Positions 51,485-60,770 are shown, counted from the stretch's first letter. The stretch: DNA of 64,000 nt from Hyphomicrobiales bacterium (GCA_900472575.1 UCIV01000033.1:124001-188000); one strand, 5' to 3'. Numbers and translations: made by a program. The notes: generated by a model from the letters alone, not told the origin.

Positions 51485-53158
51485 ATGCTGATCCAGTTGT
51501 CGATCCGCGATATCGTTCTGATCGAGCGGCTCGATCTCGGTTTCGAGGCCGGGCTCTCGGTGCTTACGGGTGAAACCGGCGCCGGCAAGTCCATCCTGCT
51601 CGATAGTCTTTCGCTGGCGCTTGGCGGTCGTGGTGACGGTGGTCTCGTGCGCCATGGCGAAGACAAAGGGCAGGTGACGGCCGTCTTCGATGTGCCGGGC
51701 CAGCACGCTGCACGAAAACTCCTCAAGGAAAACGGCATCGATGACGATGGCGATCTGATCTTCCGCAGGATCCAGTCGGCGGACGGGCGCACGCGCGCGT
51801 CGATCAACGACCAGCCGGTCAGCGTGCAGTTGATGCGGCAGGTCGGCCAGGTGCTCGTGGAAATCCACGGCCAGCATGACGACCGTGCCCTGATCGACAC
51901 CAATGCACACCGCATGCTGCTCGATGCGTTTGCGGGCTTGTCCGACGAGGTGCAGCAAGTCAGCGGTCTCTATCGCACATGGCGTGATGCCGAGCGTGCT
52001 TTCAAGGCGCACCGCGCCAAGGTGGAAGCTGCGGCCCGCGAGGCCGATTATATCCGTGCCTCGGTCGAAGAGCTGGAAGCGCTTTCGCCGCGCGACGGCG
52101 AAGAGGAAGAGCTCGCCGAACAGCGCTCGAAGATGCAGAAGTCCGAGCGAATTGCCGGTGACATTTCCGAGGCTTCAGAATTCCTCAATGGCAATGCCTC
52201 ACCAGTCCCGATGATTGCGTCCATGGTGCGCCGTCTGGAACGCAAGAGCCATGAGGCGCCAGGTCTTCTGGAAGAGACTGTGGAGCTTCTGGATCAGGCG
52301 CTCAATCATCTCTCGAATGCGCAGATGGAGGTCGAGGCGGCGCTTCGGCGCACTGAGTTCGATCCGCGTGAACTGGAGCGCGTCGAGGAGCGGCTTTTCG
52401 CTCTGCGCGCCGCTGGCCGCAAATATTCTGTCGCCGTGGTCGATCTGCCGGCGCTGGCCGAAAAGATGGTGGCTGATCTCGCCGATCTCGATGCCGGTGA
52501 AGAGAAGCTCGGGCAGTTGGAGAAGATCGCTGCCGCTGCCAAGGAAGAGTTCGATCGCGCAGCCGCTGTGCTTTCAGATAAGCGCAAGGCTGGTGCCGAA
52601 TCGCTTGCTGCCGCCGTCATGGCCGAACTGCCGGCATTGAAGCTTGAGCGTGCACGCTTCATGGTCGAGGTTACCGCCGATCCCGAGACGGCTGCTGCCG
52701 AGGGGATTGATACGGTCGAATTCCACGTGCAGACCAACCCGGGCACGCGCCCCGGCCCGATCATGAAGGTGGCTTCGGGTGGCGAGCTTTCCCGTTTCCT
52801 GCTGGCGCTGAAGGTGGCTCTTGCCGACCGCGGTTCGGCACCGACTTTGGTATTTGACGAGATCGATACGGGTGTCGGCGGCGCGGTGGCCGACGCCATC
52901 GGTCAGCGTCTGAAACGGTTGTCATCGACGGTCCAGGTTCTTTCCGTTACGCATGCGCCGCAGGTGGCGGCACGCGCCGCGACGCATCTCCTGATCTCGA
53001 AGGGACCGGCGGCCGACGGTTCCGAAAAGATCGCTACGCGCGTTGCGACCATGGCTCCTGAACATCGCGCCGAGGAGATTGCCAGGATGCTCTCCGGTGC
53101 TTCTGTGACTGACGAGGCTAGGGCTGCTGCCGCGGCGCTTTTATCCGGCAGCGGCTAA
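51485..53158 (+). CDS. recN: DNA repair protein RecN
   Basis: A 557-residue SMC-like ATPase involved in double-strand-break repair. Walker A is VLTGETGAGKSILLDSL near the N-terminus; two coiled-coil arms (about 150-380) separate it from the ABC signature KVASGGELSRFLLALK and the Walker B VFDEIDTGVGG, with SVTHAPQVAARA as the H-loop. The coiled coil is interrupted by short breaks as in other RecN proteins. It lies between bamD and ligA, with a 120-base gap before ligA. Confidence 0.96.
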   Translation: MLIQLSIRDIVLIERLDLGFEAGLSVLTGETGAGKSILLDSLSLALGGRGDGGLVRHGEDKGQVTAVFDVPGQHAARKLLKENGIDDDGDLIFRRIQSADGRTRASINDQPVSVQLMRQVGQVLVEIHGQHDDRALIDTNAHRMLLDAFAGLSDEVQQVSGLYRTWRDAERAFKAHRAKVEAAAREADYIRASVEELEALSPRDGEEEELAEQRSKMQKSERIAGDISEASEFLNGNASPVPMIASMVRRLERKSHEAPGLLEETVELLDQALNHLSNAQMEVEAALRRTEFDPRELERVEERLFALRAAGRKYSVAVVDLPALAEKMVADLADLDAGEEKLGQLEKIAAAAKEEFDRAAAVLSDKRKAGAESLAAAVMAELPALKLERARFMVEVTADPETAAAEGIDTVEFHVQTNPGTRPGPIMKVASGGELSRFLLALKVALADRGSAPTLVFDEIDTGVGGAVADAIGQRLKRLSSTVQVLSVTHAPQVAARAATHLLISKGPAADGSEKIATRVATMAPEHRAEEIARMLSGASVTDEARAAAAALLSGSG

Positions 53159-53279
53159 CACCGGCTTTCGATATTTGACGGCCTCAATATCGTGGCGTGT
53201 TTTCCACTCTCCGAGATGACGTGGTTCTTCCAATCCATGGTGATTGCACTAGAAAAACGGTGAAGATGGAGATTCCCGC

Positions 53280-55445
53280 ATGGCCGCCGATCAGACCCCA
53301 ATCGAAACGCTGACCGAACAGACGGCTGCTGCCGAACTGGAGCGGCTGGCGAAAGAGCTGGCCCATCACGACGAACTGTACCACGCCAAGGATGCGCCGG
53401 AGATCTCCGACGCCGAGTACGATGCACTGAAGCGTCGAAACCTTGCCATCGAAGAACGCTTTCCGCAGCTTATCCGCTCGGATAGTCCTTCGATCACTGT
53501 CGGTGCCGCACCGCTCGCCACCTTTGCTCCGATCACCCATGCCCGGCCGATGCTGTCGCTCGACAACACGTTTTCCGATGAGGACGTGCGTGACTTCGTC
53601 AATTCGGTCTACCGTTTCCTCGGGCAGTTGCCGGACAACTCGATCGCCTTTACCGCCGAGCCGAAAATCGATGGCCTCTCCATGTCGATCCGCTACGAGG
53701 ACGGTGTTCTCGTCAATGCCGCCACGCGCGGCGACGGGACGACCGGTGAAAATGTCACCGCCAATGTGAAGACGATTAAGGAAATCCCTCAGCGCCTGCC
53801 CAAGGGCGTACCAGCGGTCGTCGAGGTGCGCGGTGAGGTCTATATGGCCAAGAGCGACTTTCTGGCGCTCAACGCAGAGATGGAGGCGCAGGGCAAGCAG
53901 CTTTACGTCAATCCGCGCAACACCGCGGCAGGCTCCTTGCGACAACTAGATGCCAAGGTGACCGAAAGTCGTAAACTGAAATTCTTCGCCTATGCCTGGG
54001 GTGAGATTTCCGAGCCGAACGACTTGCCGAAGAGCCAGTACGAGATGGTGCAGACCTTCAAGGACTGGGGCTTTCCGGTGAACCCGCTGATGAAGCGGCT
54101 GAATTCGGTCGATGACGTTCTGGCGCATTATCACGAGATCGGCCTTGCGCGCCCGGAACTCGATTACGATATCGACGGCGTCGTCTACAAGGTCGATCGG
54201 CTGGATCTGCAGGCCCGCCTCGGTTTTCGCTCGCGTTCGCCGCGCTGGGCGACGGCGCACAAGTTTCCGGCCGAGCAGGCGTTCACTACCGTCGAGAATA
54301 TCGATATCCAGGTTGGCCGAACGGGTGCACTGACGCCGGTTGCGCGGCTGACGCCGATCACTGTCGGCGGTGTGGTTGTCACCAATGCGACGCTGCACAA
54401 TGCTGATTACATCGAAGGTATCGGCAATTCCGGCGAGCGGATCCGGGAAGAGGAGCATGATATCCGCATCGGCGATACCGTCATCGTTCAGCGGGCAGGG
54501 GATGTCATCCCGCAGGTGCTTGACGTGGTGATGGAGAAGCGCCCGGCTGATGCGAAGAAATACGAGTTTCCTACCAAATGCCCGGTCTGCGGCAGTCATG
54601 CGGTACGCGAGAAAAATGAAAAGACCGGCAAGCTCGATTCGGTCACACGCTGCACCGGCGGTTTCGTCTGCCGTGCGCAGGCAACCGAACACCTGAAACA
54701 TTTCGTCTCGCGCAATGCTTTCGATATCGAGGGGCTGGGCACGAAGCAGGTGGACTTCTTCTTTGAGAGCGAAGATCCTGCGTTGCAGGTTCGCACTGCG
54801 CCCGACATATTCACGCTGAAGAAGCGGCAGGAAGCTTCGCCGTTGATAAAGCTCGAAAACATCGAGGGTTTTGGCAGGGTCAGCGTCAGAAAACTGTTCG
54901 ATGCGATCGATGAACGTCGTTCGATAGCGCTCAATCGCTTCATCTATGCACTCGGTATCCGCCATGTCGGCGAGACGACTGCAAAACTGCTTGCCCGCCA
55001 TTACGGCACTTATGAAGCATTCGATCGGGCGATGAAGGATGCGTCATCACTGACCGGTGACGCATGGCAGGACCTGAACAATATCGAGGGCATTGGTGAG
55101 ATCGTCGCCCGCGCCATCGTCGAATTCTTCAAGGAGCCTCGCAATCTCGATGTCATCAATCGATTGCTAGAAGAGGTGACGCCGCAGGCTGCGGAGCAGG
55201 TTGCAGCGTCCGACAGCCCGGTGGCGGGCAAGACGGTCGTATTCACCGGTTCGCTAGAGCGGTTTACACGCGACGAAGCCAAGGCTCGTGCTGAAGGCCT
55301 TGGGGCGAAGGTGGCCGGTTCCGTATCGAAAAAGACCGACTATGTCGTCGCTGGCCCCGGCGCCGGTTCCAAGCTCGACAAGGCTCGGGAACTCGGTGTC
55401 GAAGTGATGACGGAGGATGAGTGGCTCACCTTTATCGGTGGCTGA
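53280..55445 (+). CDS. ligA: NAD-dependent DNA ligase LigA
   Basis: A 721-residue NAD+-dependent ligase that seals nicks in replication and repair. The order is Ia domain, adenylation domain with nucleophile Lys129 in EPKIDGL, OB fold, a four-Cys zinc finger (CPVCGS then TRCTGGFVC), HhH repeats (ENIEGFGRVSVRKL, NIEGIGEIVARAI), and a C-terminal BRCT (VAGKTVVFTGSLERFTRDEAKA). The length is slightly above the 670 or so of E. coli LigA. GGAG lies eight bases before the ATG. Convergent with the GNAT gene (3 bases). Confidence 0.97.
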   Translation: MAADQTPIETLTEQTAAAELERLAKELAHHDELYHAKDAPEISDAEYDALKRRNLAIEERFPQLIRSDSPSITVGAAPLATFAPITHARPMLSLDNTFSDEDVRDFVNSVYRFLGQLPDNSIAFTAEPKIDGLSMSIRYEDGVLVNAATRGDGTTGENVTANVKTIKEIPQRLPKGVPAVVEVRGEVYMAKSDFLALNAEMEAQGKQLYVNPRNTAAGSLRQLDAKVTESRKLKFFAYAWGEISEPNDLPKSQYEMVQTFKDWGFPVNPLMKRLNSVDDVLAHYHEIGLARPELDYDIDGVVYKVDRLDLQARLGFRSRSPRWATAHKFPAEQAFTTVENIDIQVGRTGALTPVARLTPITVGGVVVTNATLHNADYIEGIGNSGERIREEEHDIRIGDTVIVQRAGDVIPQVLDVVMEKRPADAKKYEFPTKCPVCGSHAVREKNEKTGKLDSVTRCTGGFVCRAQATEHLKHFVSRNAFDIEGLGTKQVDFFFESEDPALQVRTAPDIFTLKKRQEASPLIKLENIEGFGRVSVRKLFDAIDERRSIALNRFIYALGIRHVGETTAKLLARHYGTYEAFDRAMKDASSLTGDAWQDLNNIEGIGEIVARAIVEFFKEPRNLDVINRLLEEVTPQAAEQVAASDSPVAGKTVVFTGSLERFTRDEAKARAEGLGAKVAGSVSKKTDYVVAGPGAGSKLDKARELGVEVMTEDEWLTFIGG

Positions 55446-55448
55446 TCG

Positions 55449-55988
55449 TCAGGTTCTGATCCGTGCCATGCAATAGGCATCGACATAGCTGCCGTCTCGA
55501 AAAGCGAATTCCTTCATGAGGCCTTCGGTGACGAACCCGTTCTTTTCATAGAGACGGATGGCTGGTTCGTTGTCCGTATAGACCGTCAGTTCGACGCGAC
55601 GCAGGTTGAACCAGTTGTCGGCAAGGGCGAGGACTTCTCCTATTAGCGCTCGGCCGATCCCCTTGCCGACATAGGCATCGTGAACACCCATGCCGATACT
55701 TCCGACGTGGACACGACGATTGGAGAGCCGCGTCAATCCGGCATCGCCGACAATCCTGCCGTCGAGGAGAGCGATCAGGCTCGTGGCGTTTGCCGGCTGA
55801 CTTTCAATACCCTTGCGGATTTCATCGGGCGTGTGGTGCGGGGTGCGCAGCGTGCCGTACCGATAGCCCGGGAGATTATGCAGCGTCACTATTCCTTCGG
55901 CATCTGACGGCCGTCTTGCCCGTATGACGAGGTTTTGGGGCCAGGCTGCATCTTTCGCCAATGGTGGAGGATTTTCAAGTTCGCGCAT
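55449..55988 (-). CDS. GNAT family N-acetyltransferase
   Basis: A 179-residue GNAT acetyltransferase. The acetyl-CoA-binding motif A is GMGVHDAYVGKGIGRALI (R/Q-x-x-G-x-G/A type), followed by VELTVYTDNEPAIRLYEKNGF, the C-terminal half of the fold. The pattern of VYTDNEPAIRLYEKNGF resembles acetyltransferases acting on small molecules or protein N-termini; the substrate is unknown. ATG 55988 has AGAGAG a few bases upstream and is preferred to the TTG frame at 56012. Confidence 0.9.
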   Translation of the reverse strand: MRELENPPPLAKDAAWPQNLVIRARRPSDAEGIVTLHNLPGYRYGTLRTPHHTPDEIRKGIESQPANATSLIALLDGRIVGDAGLTRLSNRRVHVGSIGMGVHDAYVGKGIGRALIGEVLALADNWFNLRRVELTVYTDNEPAIRLYEKNGFVTEGLMKEFAFRDGSYVDAYCMARIRT

Positions 55989-56163
55989 GTCGCTCTCTTT
56001 GGTTTTGCCCAAGCAGAGCGGAACGATGTCGACCCTGCCATCATGAGGCAGGGTGGTGGACGGATGCCGGCTAAAGCGCCAAACCCGCCACGCGCCCTGC
56101 AGGGCGAATGGTCACGGTCATATGGGTAAGGGCGATAAAGCTGATCATGATCCGGATTTGGCC

Positions 56164-56874
56164 ATGAATGTGGAAACAGGTCAAGCTGCCGCATATGCGG
56201 CTCTTTGCCGAATCGCGTTGCCCGGCCTAAAAGCGACGCAGTCGTCCAACCGGAATTTCAGCTTGAAGACCATCGCGATCGATTTCGAAACCGCCAACGA
56301 GCAGCGTGGAAGCGCCTGTTCGGTAGGGCTTGCGTGGATCGAAAATGGCAGGGTGGTTCGCGTCGAAGAACGTTTGATCCGGCCGAAGGACATGCGGTTT
56401 TCTTCTTTCAACATCGGCATCCACGGAATTCGCCCCGAGCAGGTCGAGGATGCCGGTGAATTTCCGGAAGTGATGGACGAATTTGCAGACGATTTTGCCG
56501 GTGCGACGATGATCGCTCATAATGCGGCATTCGACTTCAGCGTCTGGCGCGCCTGTCTCGACCAATACCGCCAGTCCTATCCCGAGCTTTCCTATCTTTG
56601 CAGCGTCAAGATGGCTCAGAAGGTGTGGCCTCATCTGATCTCGCATAAGCTGAATATCCTGGCGCAGCATCTCGGGCTGAATTTCCTTCACCATAACGCG
56701 GCAGAGGATGCCGCCATCTGTGCCGAGGCCGCGATCGCGATTGCATCGACGTTGAACCTGTCCGAAATCTGCGATGTTCCTGCTGCCATCGGGATGAAAG
56801 CCGGCCGGCTGTTCTCCAGCGGTTACGAAGCGTGTACTCTGGCCAAACGGTCTGCTGTTTTGATCGGCAGGTGA
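56164..56874 (+). CDS. DEDDh 3'-5' exonuclease (DnaQ-like)
   Basis: About 237 residues. The exonuclease fold begins with TIAIDFETA (Exo I, Asp and Glu), then AHNAAFD (Exo II Asp), and HHNAAEDAAIC (Exo III, His and Asp), giving a complete DEDDh active site. The core is that of DNA polymerase III epsilon-like or RNase T-like enzymes; it lacks an obvious polymerase-binding tail. The start is uncertain: ATG 56164 is the nearest ATG, without a good ribosome-binding site, and a GTG frame extends to 56053. It is divergent from the GNAT gene. A role in DNA or RNA 3'-end trimming is likely, not specified. Confidence 0.82.
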   Translation: MNVETGQAAAYAALCRIALPGLKATQSSNRNFSLKTIAIDFETANEQRGSACSVGLAWIENGRVVRVEERLIRPKDMRFSSFNIGIHGIRPEQVEDAGEFPEVMDEFADDFAGATMIAHNAAFDFSVWRACLDQYRQSYPELSYLCSVKMAQKVWPHLISHKLNILAQHLGLNFLHHNAAEDAAICAEAAIAIASTLNLSEICDVPAAIGMKAGRLFSSGYEACTLAKRSAVLIGR

Positions 56875-56950
56875 ATAATCCGCAGCCGTCTTGCAAGCTG
56901 TCTGCAGCACCTTATCTCTGATCGCGGATCGTTGACCGGAGATTAGCCTC

Positions 56951-57460
56951 ATGCCCCGCCTGAACCGCCGCATTGTCTCATTCGTTTCTGCCGCTGCCAT
57001 TCTAACCGGGCTTGCGGCTGCGCCGGCTGTCGCGGAAGTGGTCGGCAAGGTCGGCGTCGATTGGATCGGCAATGATATTATCGTCGAAGCTGTGCCTGAT
57101 CCGCAGGTGAAGGGTGTCACTTGCCACGTCACCTATTTCGATCGCAGTGTGATCGACCGGTTGAAGAACGGGAACTGGTTCGAAGATCCGTCCAACAATT
57201 CCATCGCTTGCCGTCAGACCGGGCCGATCGAGATCGGCGACATCGAGCTCGATAAGGGTGGCGAGGAAGTGTTTCGTCAGGGACGGTCGCTGATCTGGAA
57301 GGACCTGCTGGTCAAGCGCATTTATGACAAGACCAATGACACGCTGATCTATCTGGCGCATTCGCGTCAGGTGGTGGAAGGTTCTGCCAAGATGGCGATT
57401 TCCACGGTGCCGCTTTACGGCCAGCAGGTAAACTGGACGAAGGGCAAACCAGCTCCTTGA
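56951..57460 (+). CDS. creA: CreA family periplasmic protein
   Basis: A 169-residue exported protein of the CreA family. The signal peptide ends near AVAE (residue 29). The mature part has VGKVGVDWIGNDIIVEA, KGVTCHVTYFDRS and CRQTGPIEIGDIELDKGGEEVF, all typical. The family is widespread in proteobacteria but its biochemical role is not known. It follows the exonuclease gene by 76 bases and ends at the terminator at 57484. GGAG lies about nine bases before the ATG. Confidence 0.92.
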   Translation: MPRLNRRIVSFVSAAAILTGLAAAPAVAEVVGKVGVDWIGNDIIVEAVPDPQVKGVTCHVTYFDRSVIDRLKNGNWFEDPSNNSIACRQTGPIEIGDIELDKGGEEVFRQGRSLIWKDLLVKRIYDKTNDTLIYLAHSRQVVEGSAKMAISTVPLYGQQVNWTKGKPAP

Positions 57461-57483
57461 AACCGTGCCCCAAATCACATGAG

Positions 57484-57517
57484 AAAAGCCGGGCGTGACA
57501 TGCACGTCCAGCTTTTT
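57484..57517. terminator. Bidirectional terminator between creA and the next gene
   Basis: AAAAGC (57484-57489) pairs with GCTTTT (57511-57516); after one mismatch a second seven-pair stem (57491-57497 with 57103-type complement at 57503-57509, one G-U) extends the hairpin around a five-base loop. A- and T-runs on the flanks fit two-way termination of the convergent genes. Confidence 0.75.
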
Positions 57518-57534
57518 GTTTGACCGAATTTTCG

Positions 57535-57864
57535 TTAGCGGATGTACACGACCTTGCCGCCATCTGCGGCTGTCTGGATCGCGATGACGTTGGCCAGTTC
57601 GACATTCTGCATTGTCAGCGCATCAGCCAGACCCGGGTCGGATTGCAACTCCGCCTGAGCATTCTGGATCACATCCGGGCTGGGATTGCTTACGGACTGA
57701 GGCAGGCGGCTGCCATTGCCGGAGCTCGGATCATTGGTCACATTCACCACTGTGACGCCGGCGGTCGATGCGGTCGGAACCTGCATATCCATTGTCTGGG
57801 CGGACGCGCCGGCTGCGAAGGCGGATGCGGAAATAAGTGCTGCAAGTGCAATAGCCTTTTTCAT
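57535..57864 (-). CDS. Small secreted protein of unknown function
   Basis: A 109-residue exported protein: signal peptide with cleavage after GASA (residue 22), then a short Ser/Thr/Asn/Gly-rich part and a C-terminal half (SPDVIQNAQAELQSDPGLADAL onward) of moderate hydrophobicity ending in DGGKVVYIR. No Cys, no membrane helix. AAGGAGA lies six bases before the ATG, a strong start. No family is recognised. It lies alone between creA and cheW and is probably periplasmic. Confidence 0.8.
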   Translation of the reverse strand: MKKAIALAALISASAFAAGASAQTMDMQVPTASTAGVTVVNVTNDPSSGNGSRLPQSVSNPSPDVIQNAQAELQSDPGLADALTMQNVELANVIAIQTAADGGKVVYIR

Positions 57865-58057
57865 GGCAATTCTCCTTGTTGTCGTTTTCTTTCACGCGAC
57901 GAAAAGCATTTCTTCGTTGCATCGTGTCTGAGTTGACAAGCACTAAACCGTCCATGATCCCGAAAGGTTTCATGAAAAATCTTTATTTTGCAATGGCTTG
58001 CCGTTCCATCACATATGCGTGCAACACGAACTGGTGAGGCTTTTCCAAGGCAAACAA

Positions 58058-58089
58058 AAACGCCCGGCGAGATGTCTCGCCGGGCGTTT
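58058..58089 (-). terminator. Intrinsic terminator of cheW
   Basis: Fifteen-base perfect arms (58058-58072 and 58075-58089) with the innermost pairs opening into a small loop; on the minus strand the stem is followed by TTTTTG. It begins 18 bases after the cheW stop. Confidence 0.9.
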
Positions 58090-58106
58090 CAAGAACTGGA
58101 CGAATA

Positions 58107-58574
58107 TCAGGCGGCTTCGCGAGACAGTTCGTCGGCGATGACGGTGTCGAGGTTGAGGAAGCAAACCATGGTCTTTTCCAGGGCAACGATGCCGCGGCAG
58201 AAGTCGCGCTGGGCTTCGGGAATGATTTCCGGCGCCGGCTGCAGGTCTTCGCTCTTGATCGTCATCATGTCGGAAACCTGCTCGACCAGCAGGCCGACAA
58301 GCTTGCCACCGATGTCGGTGACGATGATTGCGGAACGCTCGGATGGTTCCGTCATCTTCATGCCGAGGCGGCAGGCCATGTCGATAACCGGTATAACCGC
58401 GCCGCGCAGGTTGATGAGGCCGAGGACATAAGGCGGGGTATGCGGCATCGGGGTCACCGGCGCCCAGCCGCGAATTTCGCGGATCGCCATGATGTCGATG
58501 CAGAATTCCTGGTCTCCGAGATGAAACGAGACGATCTCGAGATAGGCGCCGGACTGCTTTATCGCATTGCTCAT
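58107..58574 (-). CDS. cheW: CheW-type chemotaxis coupling protein
   Basis: A 155-residue single-domain CheW. The fold's hallmarks are QEFCIDIMAIREIRG, PYVLGLINLRGAVIPVIDMACRLG, and VGLLVEQVSDM with VCFLNLDTVI at the end. CheW links methyl-accepting receptors to CheA. It stands as a single-gene unit with its own terminator; no CheA, receptor or motor gene adjoins it, so it may serve the main chemotaxis array or another signalling cluster. GGAAGAG lies about eight bases before the ATG. Confidence 0.93.
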   Translation of the reverse strand: MSNAIKQSGAYLEIVSFHLGDQEFCIDIMAIREIRGWAPVTPMPHTPPYVLGLINLRGAVIPVIDMACRLGMKMTEPSERSAIIVTDIGGKLVGLLVEQVSDMMTIKSEDLQPAPEIIPEAQRDFCRGIVALEKTMVCFLNLDTVIADELSREAA

Positions 58575-58761
58575 ATCAGAACTCTTCCGTTTGGCTGAAA
58601 AGCCCGGACATGCGGGGCTTCTGGAATCATGTTGAAATGATCATTGCCGCCCAGAAGTGAAAAACCGGTGAATCTTCTGGTGTAACCGGGTTAATTTCGA
58701 TCTGCGACATAGGGCAGCAGGCTATCTGTTCAGTCCGTTCCCGTTCGTATAAAACGGCAGC

Positions 58762-58920
58762 ATGCAAACAAGCGCCAGCCATCACTTTGCTCTGCCCGCG
58801 ACGCTCCTTATCGGGATTGCCGTGCTTGGACTGTCGCTTGCCGGCTTTTGGGGCTGGATCAACTACGGTTCTTCCATCCTCCTTGCGGCGGGGGAGACAG
58901 CCCTTTCCTGGTGCCTTTGA
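58762..58920 (+). CDS. 52-aa membrane peptide upstream of the SCO gene
   Basis: A 53-codon frame encoding a short polar N-terminus (MQTSASHHFALP), one hydrophobic helix (about residues 12-32) and an amphipathic C-terminal part ending LSWCL. The ATG follows TATAAAA by seven bases and no Shine-Dalgarno sequence is evident, so it may be read from a very short leader. The SCO gene starts 100 bases later on the same strand. Protein character is good, but expression is unproven; I do not recognise the family. Confidence 0.5.
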   Translation: MQTSASHHFALPATLLIGIAVLGLSLAGFWGWINYGSSILLAAGETALSWCL

Positions 58921-59020
58921 TCTTGTGGCTCCCTTGCTGGACTACGGGATGTTGAATTGCGCCGGTGAGCGGTTGTGTCTATGCCTGAGGCATTCTTCCT
59001 TTGAATTAAGAGACTAACCC

Positions 59021-59620
59021 ATGAAAAGCCTTCGGATTGCCCTCTGGATTGCGGTCTTTGCTCTTGCGGGCGTTCTGGTGTGGTTGACGCTGGAGGTAAC
59101 ACGGCAAAAGCAGGATCTCGCCGAAGGGCCGTTTGGTGTCCCGTTCCGTCTGGTTGCGCAGAATGGCCAGCCGATTACCGAGCAGGCTTTTCGTGAAAAG
59201 CCCACCGCTTTGTTTTTCGGCTTTACACATTGCCCGGAAGTCTGCCCCACAACCTTGTTCGAGCTGAACGGCTGGATGCACAAGGTCGATCCCGACGGAA
59301 CCAAGCTGAACGGCTATTTCGTCAGCGTCGACCCCGAGCGCGATACGCCGGAGGTGCTCGGCCTCTATGTCTCCAATGTTACCGATCGCATCAAGGGTAT
59401 TTCAGGACCGCCCGCCGACGTTCTTGCTATGATCAAGGGCTACAAGGTCTATGCCAAGAAAGTGCCGGTCGACGCAGCCGATCCCAACGGTGACTACACG
59501 ATGGATCACACGGCGTCGGTTTTCCTGCTGGATCAGGGGGGCCGGTTTGCGGGCACGATCGCCTATGGTGAAAATGCCGAAACGGCAGAAAAGAAGCTGG
59601 CAAATCTGATCAAGGGTTGA
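59021..59620 (+). CDS. SCO1/SenC family copper chaperone
   Basis: A 199-residue membrane-anchored thioredoxin-fold protein: N-terminal transmembrane helix (residues 7-24), periplasmic domain with the copper-binding CPEVCP (Cys71 and Cys75) and the third ligand His in TMDHTASVFLL. SCO proteins deliver copper to the CuA site of cytochrome c oxidase. No oxidase genes are close, so the partner is elsewhere. The gene precedes prmA by 87 bases. Confidence 0.93.
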   Translation: MKSLRIALWIAVFALAGVLVWLTLEVTRQKQDLAEGPFGVPFRLVAQNGQPITEQAFREKPTALFFGFTHCPEVCPTTLFELNGWMHKVDPDGTKLNGYFVSVDPERDTPEVLGLYVSNVTDRIKGISGPPADVLAMIKGYKVYAKKVPVDAADPNGDYTMDHTASVFLLDQGGRFAGTIAYGENAETAEKKLANLIKG

Positions 59621-59707
59621 TTGGCGGCGTTTGGGTGCGTTGCCGGTTGAATGGCGCAGGGCTTCTGTGGCAATGGTCTGCGCAACAATCAGCTGAGAGA
59701 GAAGACC

Positions 59708-60586
59708 GTGAGCGAGATCCGCCTCTACGTGACAGTCAATGAAGTAACGGCAGGCGAAGTTCTCGACCTCCTTTCGGATGTCTTCGGTGAAGAAGACTTC
59801 GCGATCGCCACCACGGAGGTGGATGAGAAGCGCGATATCTGGGAAGCCTCGGTCTATATGATGGCCGACGAGGAAGACGCAGTTCGCGCACGGATTGCGG
59901 ATGCGCTTGCCGAGCCATTTCCCGATTTGTCCATTGCCCGTGAAATTATTCCCGATGTCGACTGGATCGCCAAATCGCTCGAGGGGCTGAAGCCGGTTCG
60001 TGCCGGCCGTTTCATCGTGCATGGCTCGCATGATCGCGACAAGGTTCGCGAAAACGATGTGGCGATCGAGATCGATGCGGGGCAGGCTTTCGGCACAGGT
60101 CATCACGGCACGACCGCTGGCTGCCTGGAAGTGATCGACAAGGTTCTGCGCGCAAGGCAGGTCAGGAATGCGCTCGATCTGGGAACCGGCAGCGGTGTGC
60201 TGGCGATCGCTGTGCGCAAGGTCAGGAAGATCCCGGTTCTTGCAACCGATATCGATCCGGTCGCGGTTCGCGTGGCGCGGGAAAACGTGAAGCGCAACGG
60301 TATTGCGTCGGGTATTCGGGTCGAGACTGCACCGGGCTTCCACTCTCCGGCTTTTCGTGAGGATGGGCCGTTCGATCTGATCATTGCCAATATTCTTGCT
60401 CGTCCGCTGATGAAAATGGCGCCGGAGCTTGGCCATCATCTGGCGCCGGGCGGATCGGTAATCCTTTCGGGAATTCTGGCCGCACAGCGCTGGAAGGTGA
60501 TCGCCGCCTATAATGGTGCAGGCATGCGCCATCTCTCCACGATCTGGAAAAACGGCTGGGTGACGATGCATTTCACCAATCGGTGA
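59708..60586 (+). CDS. prmA: Ribosomal protein L11 methyltransferase
   Basis: A 292-residue SAM enzyme that trimethylates ribosomal protein L11. An N-terminal substrate-recognition domain (about 1-100) precedes the catalytic part with AFGTGHHGTTAGCLE, ALDLGTGSGVLAIAVRK, ATDIDPVAVRVARENV and LIIANILARPL, the last holding the NPP-equivalent catalytic motif of the PrmA type. GTG 59708 is preceded by GAGAGAAGA; the longer ATG frame at 59651 is rejected. Confidence 0.94.
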   Translation: MSEIRLYVTVNEVTAGEVLDLLSDVFGEEDFAIATTEVDEKRDIWEASVYMMADEEDAVRARIADALAEPFPDLSIAREIIPDVDWIAKSLEGLKPVRAGRFIVHGSHDRDKVRENDVAIEIDAGQAFGTGHHGTTAGCLEVIDKVLRARQVRNALDLGTGSGVLAIAVRKVRKIPVLATDIDPVAVRVARENVKRNGIASGIRVETAPGFHSPAFREDGPFDLIIANILARPLMKMAPELGHHLAPGGSVILSGILAAQRWKVIAAYNGAGMRHLSTIWKNGWVTMHFTNR

Positions 60587-60642
60587 TATTGCGTCTCTGC
60601 ATTGCGCTGAGCGCATGGCGTCAATCCGATATGCTGCAAAAC

Positions 60643-60671
60643 AAAAGGCGACGCTTGCGCGCCGCCTTTTC
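60643..60671 (+). terminator. Intrinsic terminator of prmA
   Basis: AAAAGGCG (60643-60650) pairs with CGCCTTTT (60663-60670); inside, after one mismatch, CGC and GCG extend the stem around a four-base loop. It lies about 57 bases after the prmA stop. Confidence 0.8.
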
Positions 60672-60770
60672 AGGCTTTTCGGCCTGGATGCCCACGAGCG
60701 CAAGGGAGGAATTGCTGCTCAAGCGGGCTTTATTCTCGTCGGAGCCGTTTAGCTCCTCGCGATACTCAGA

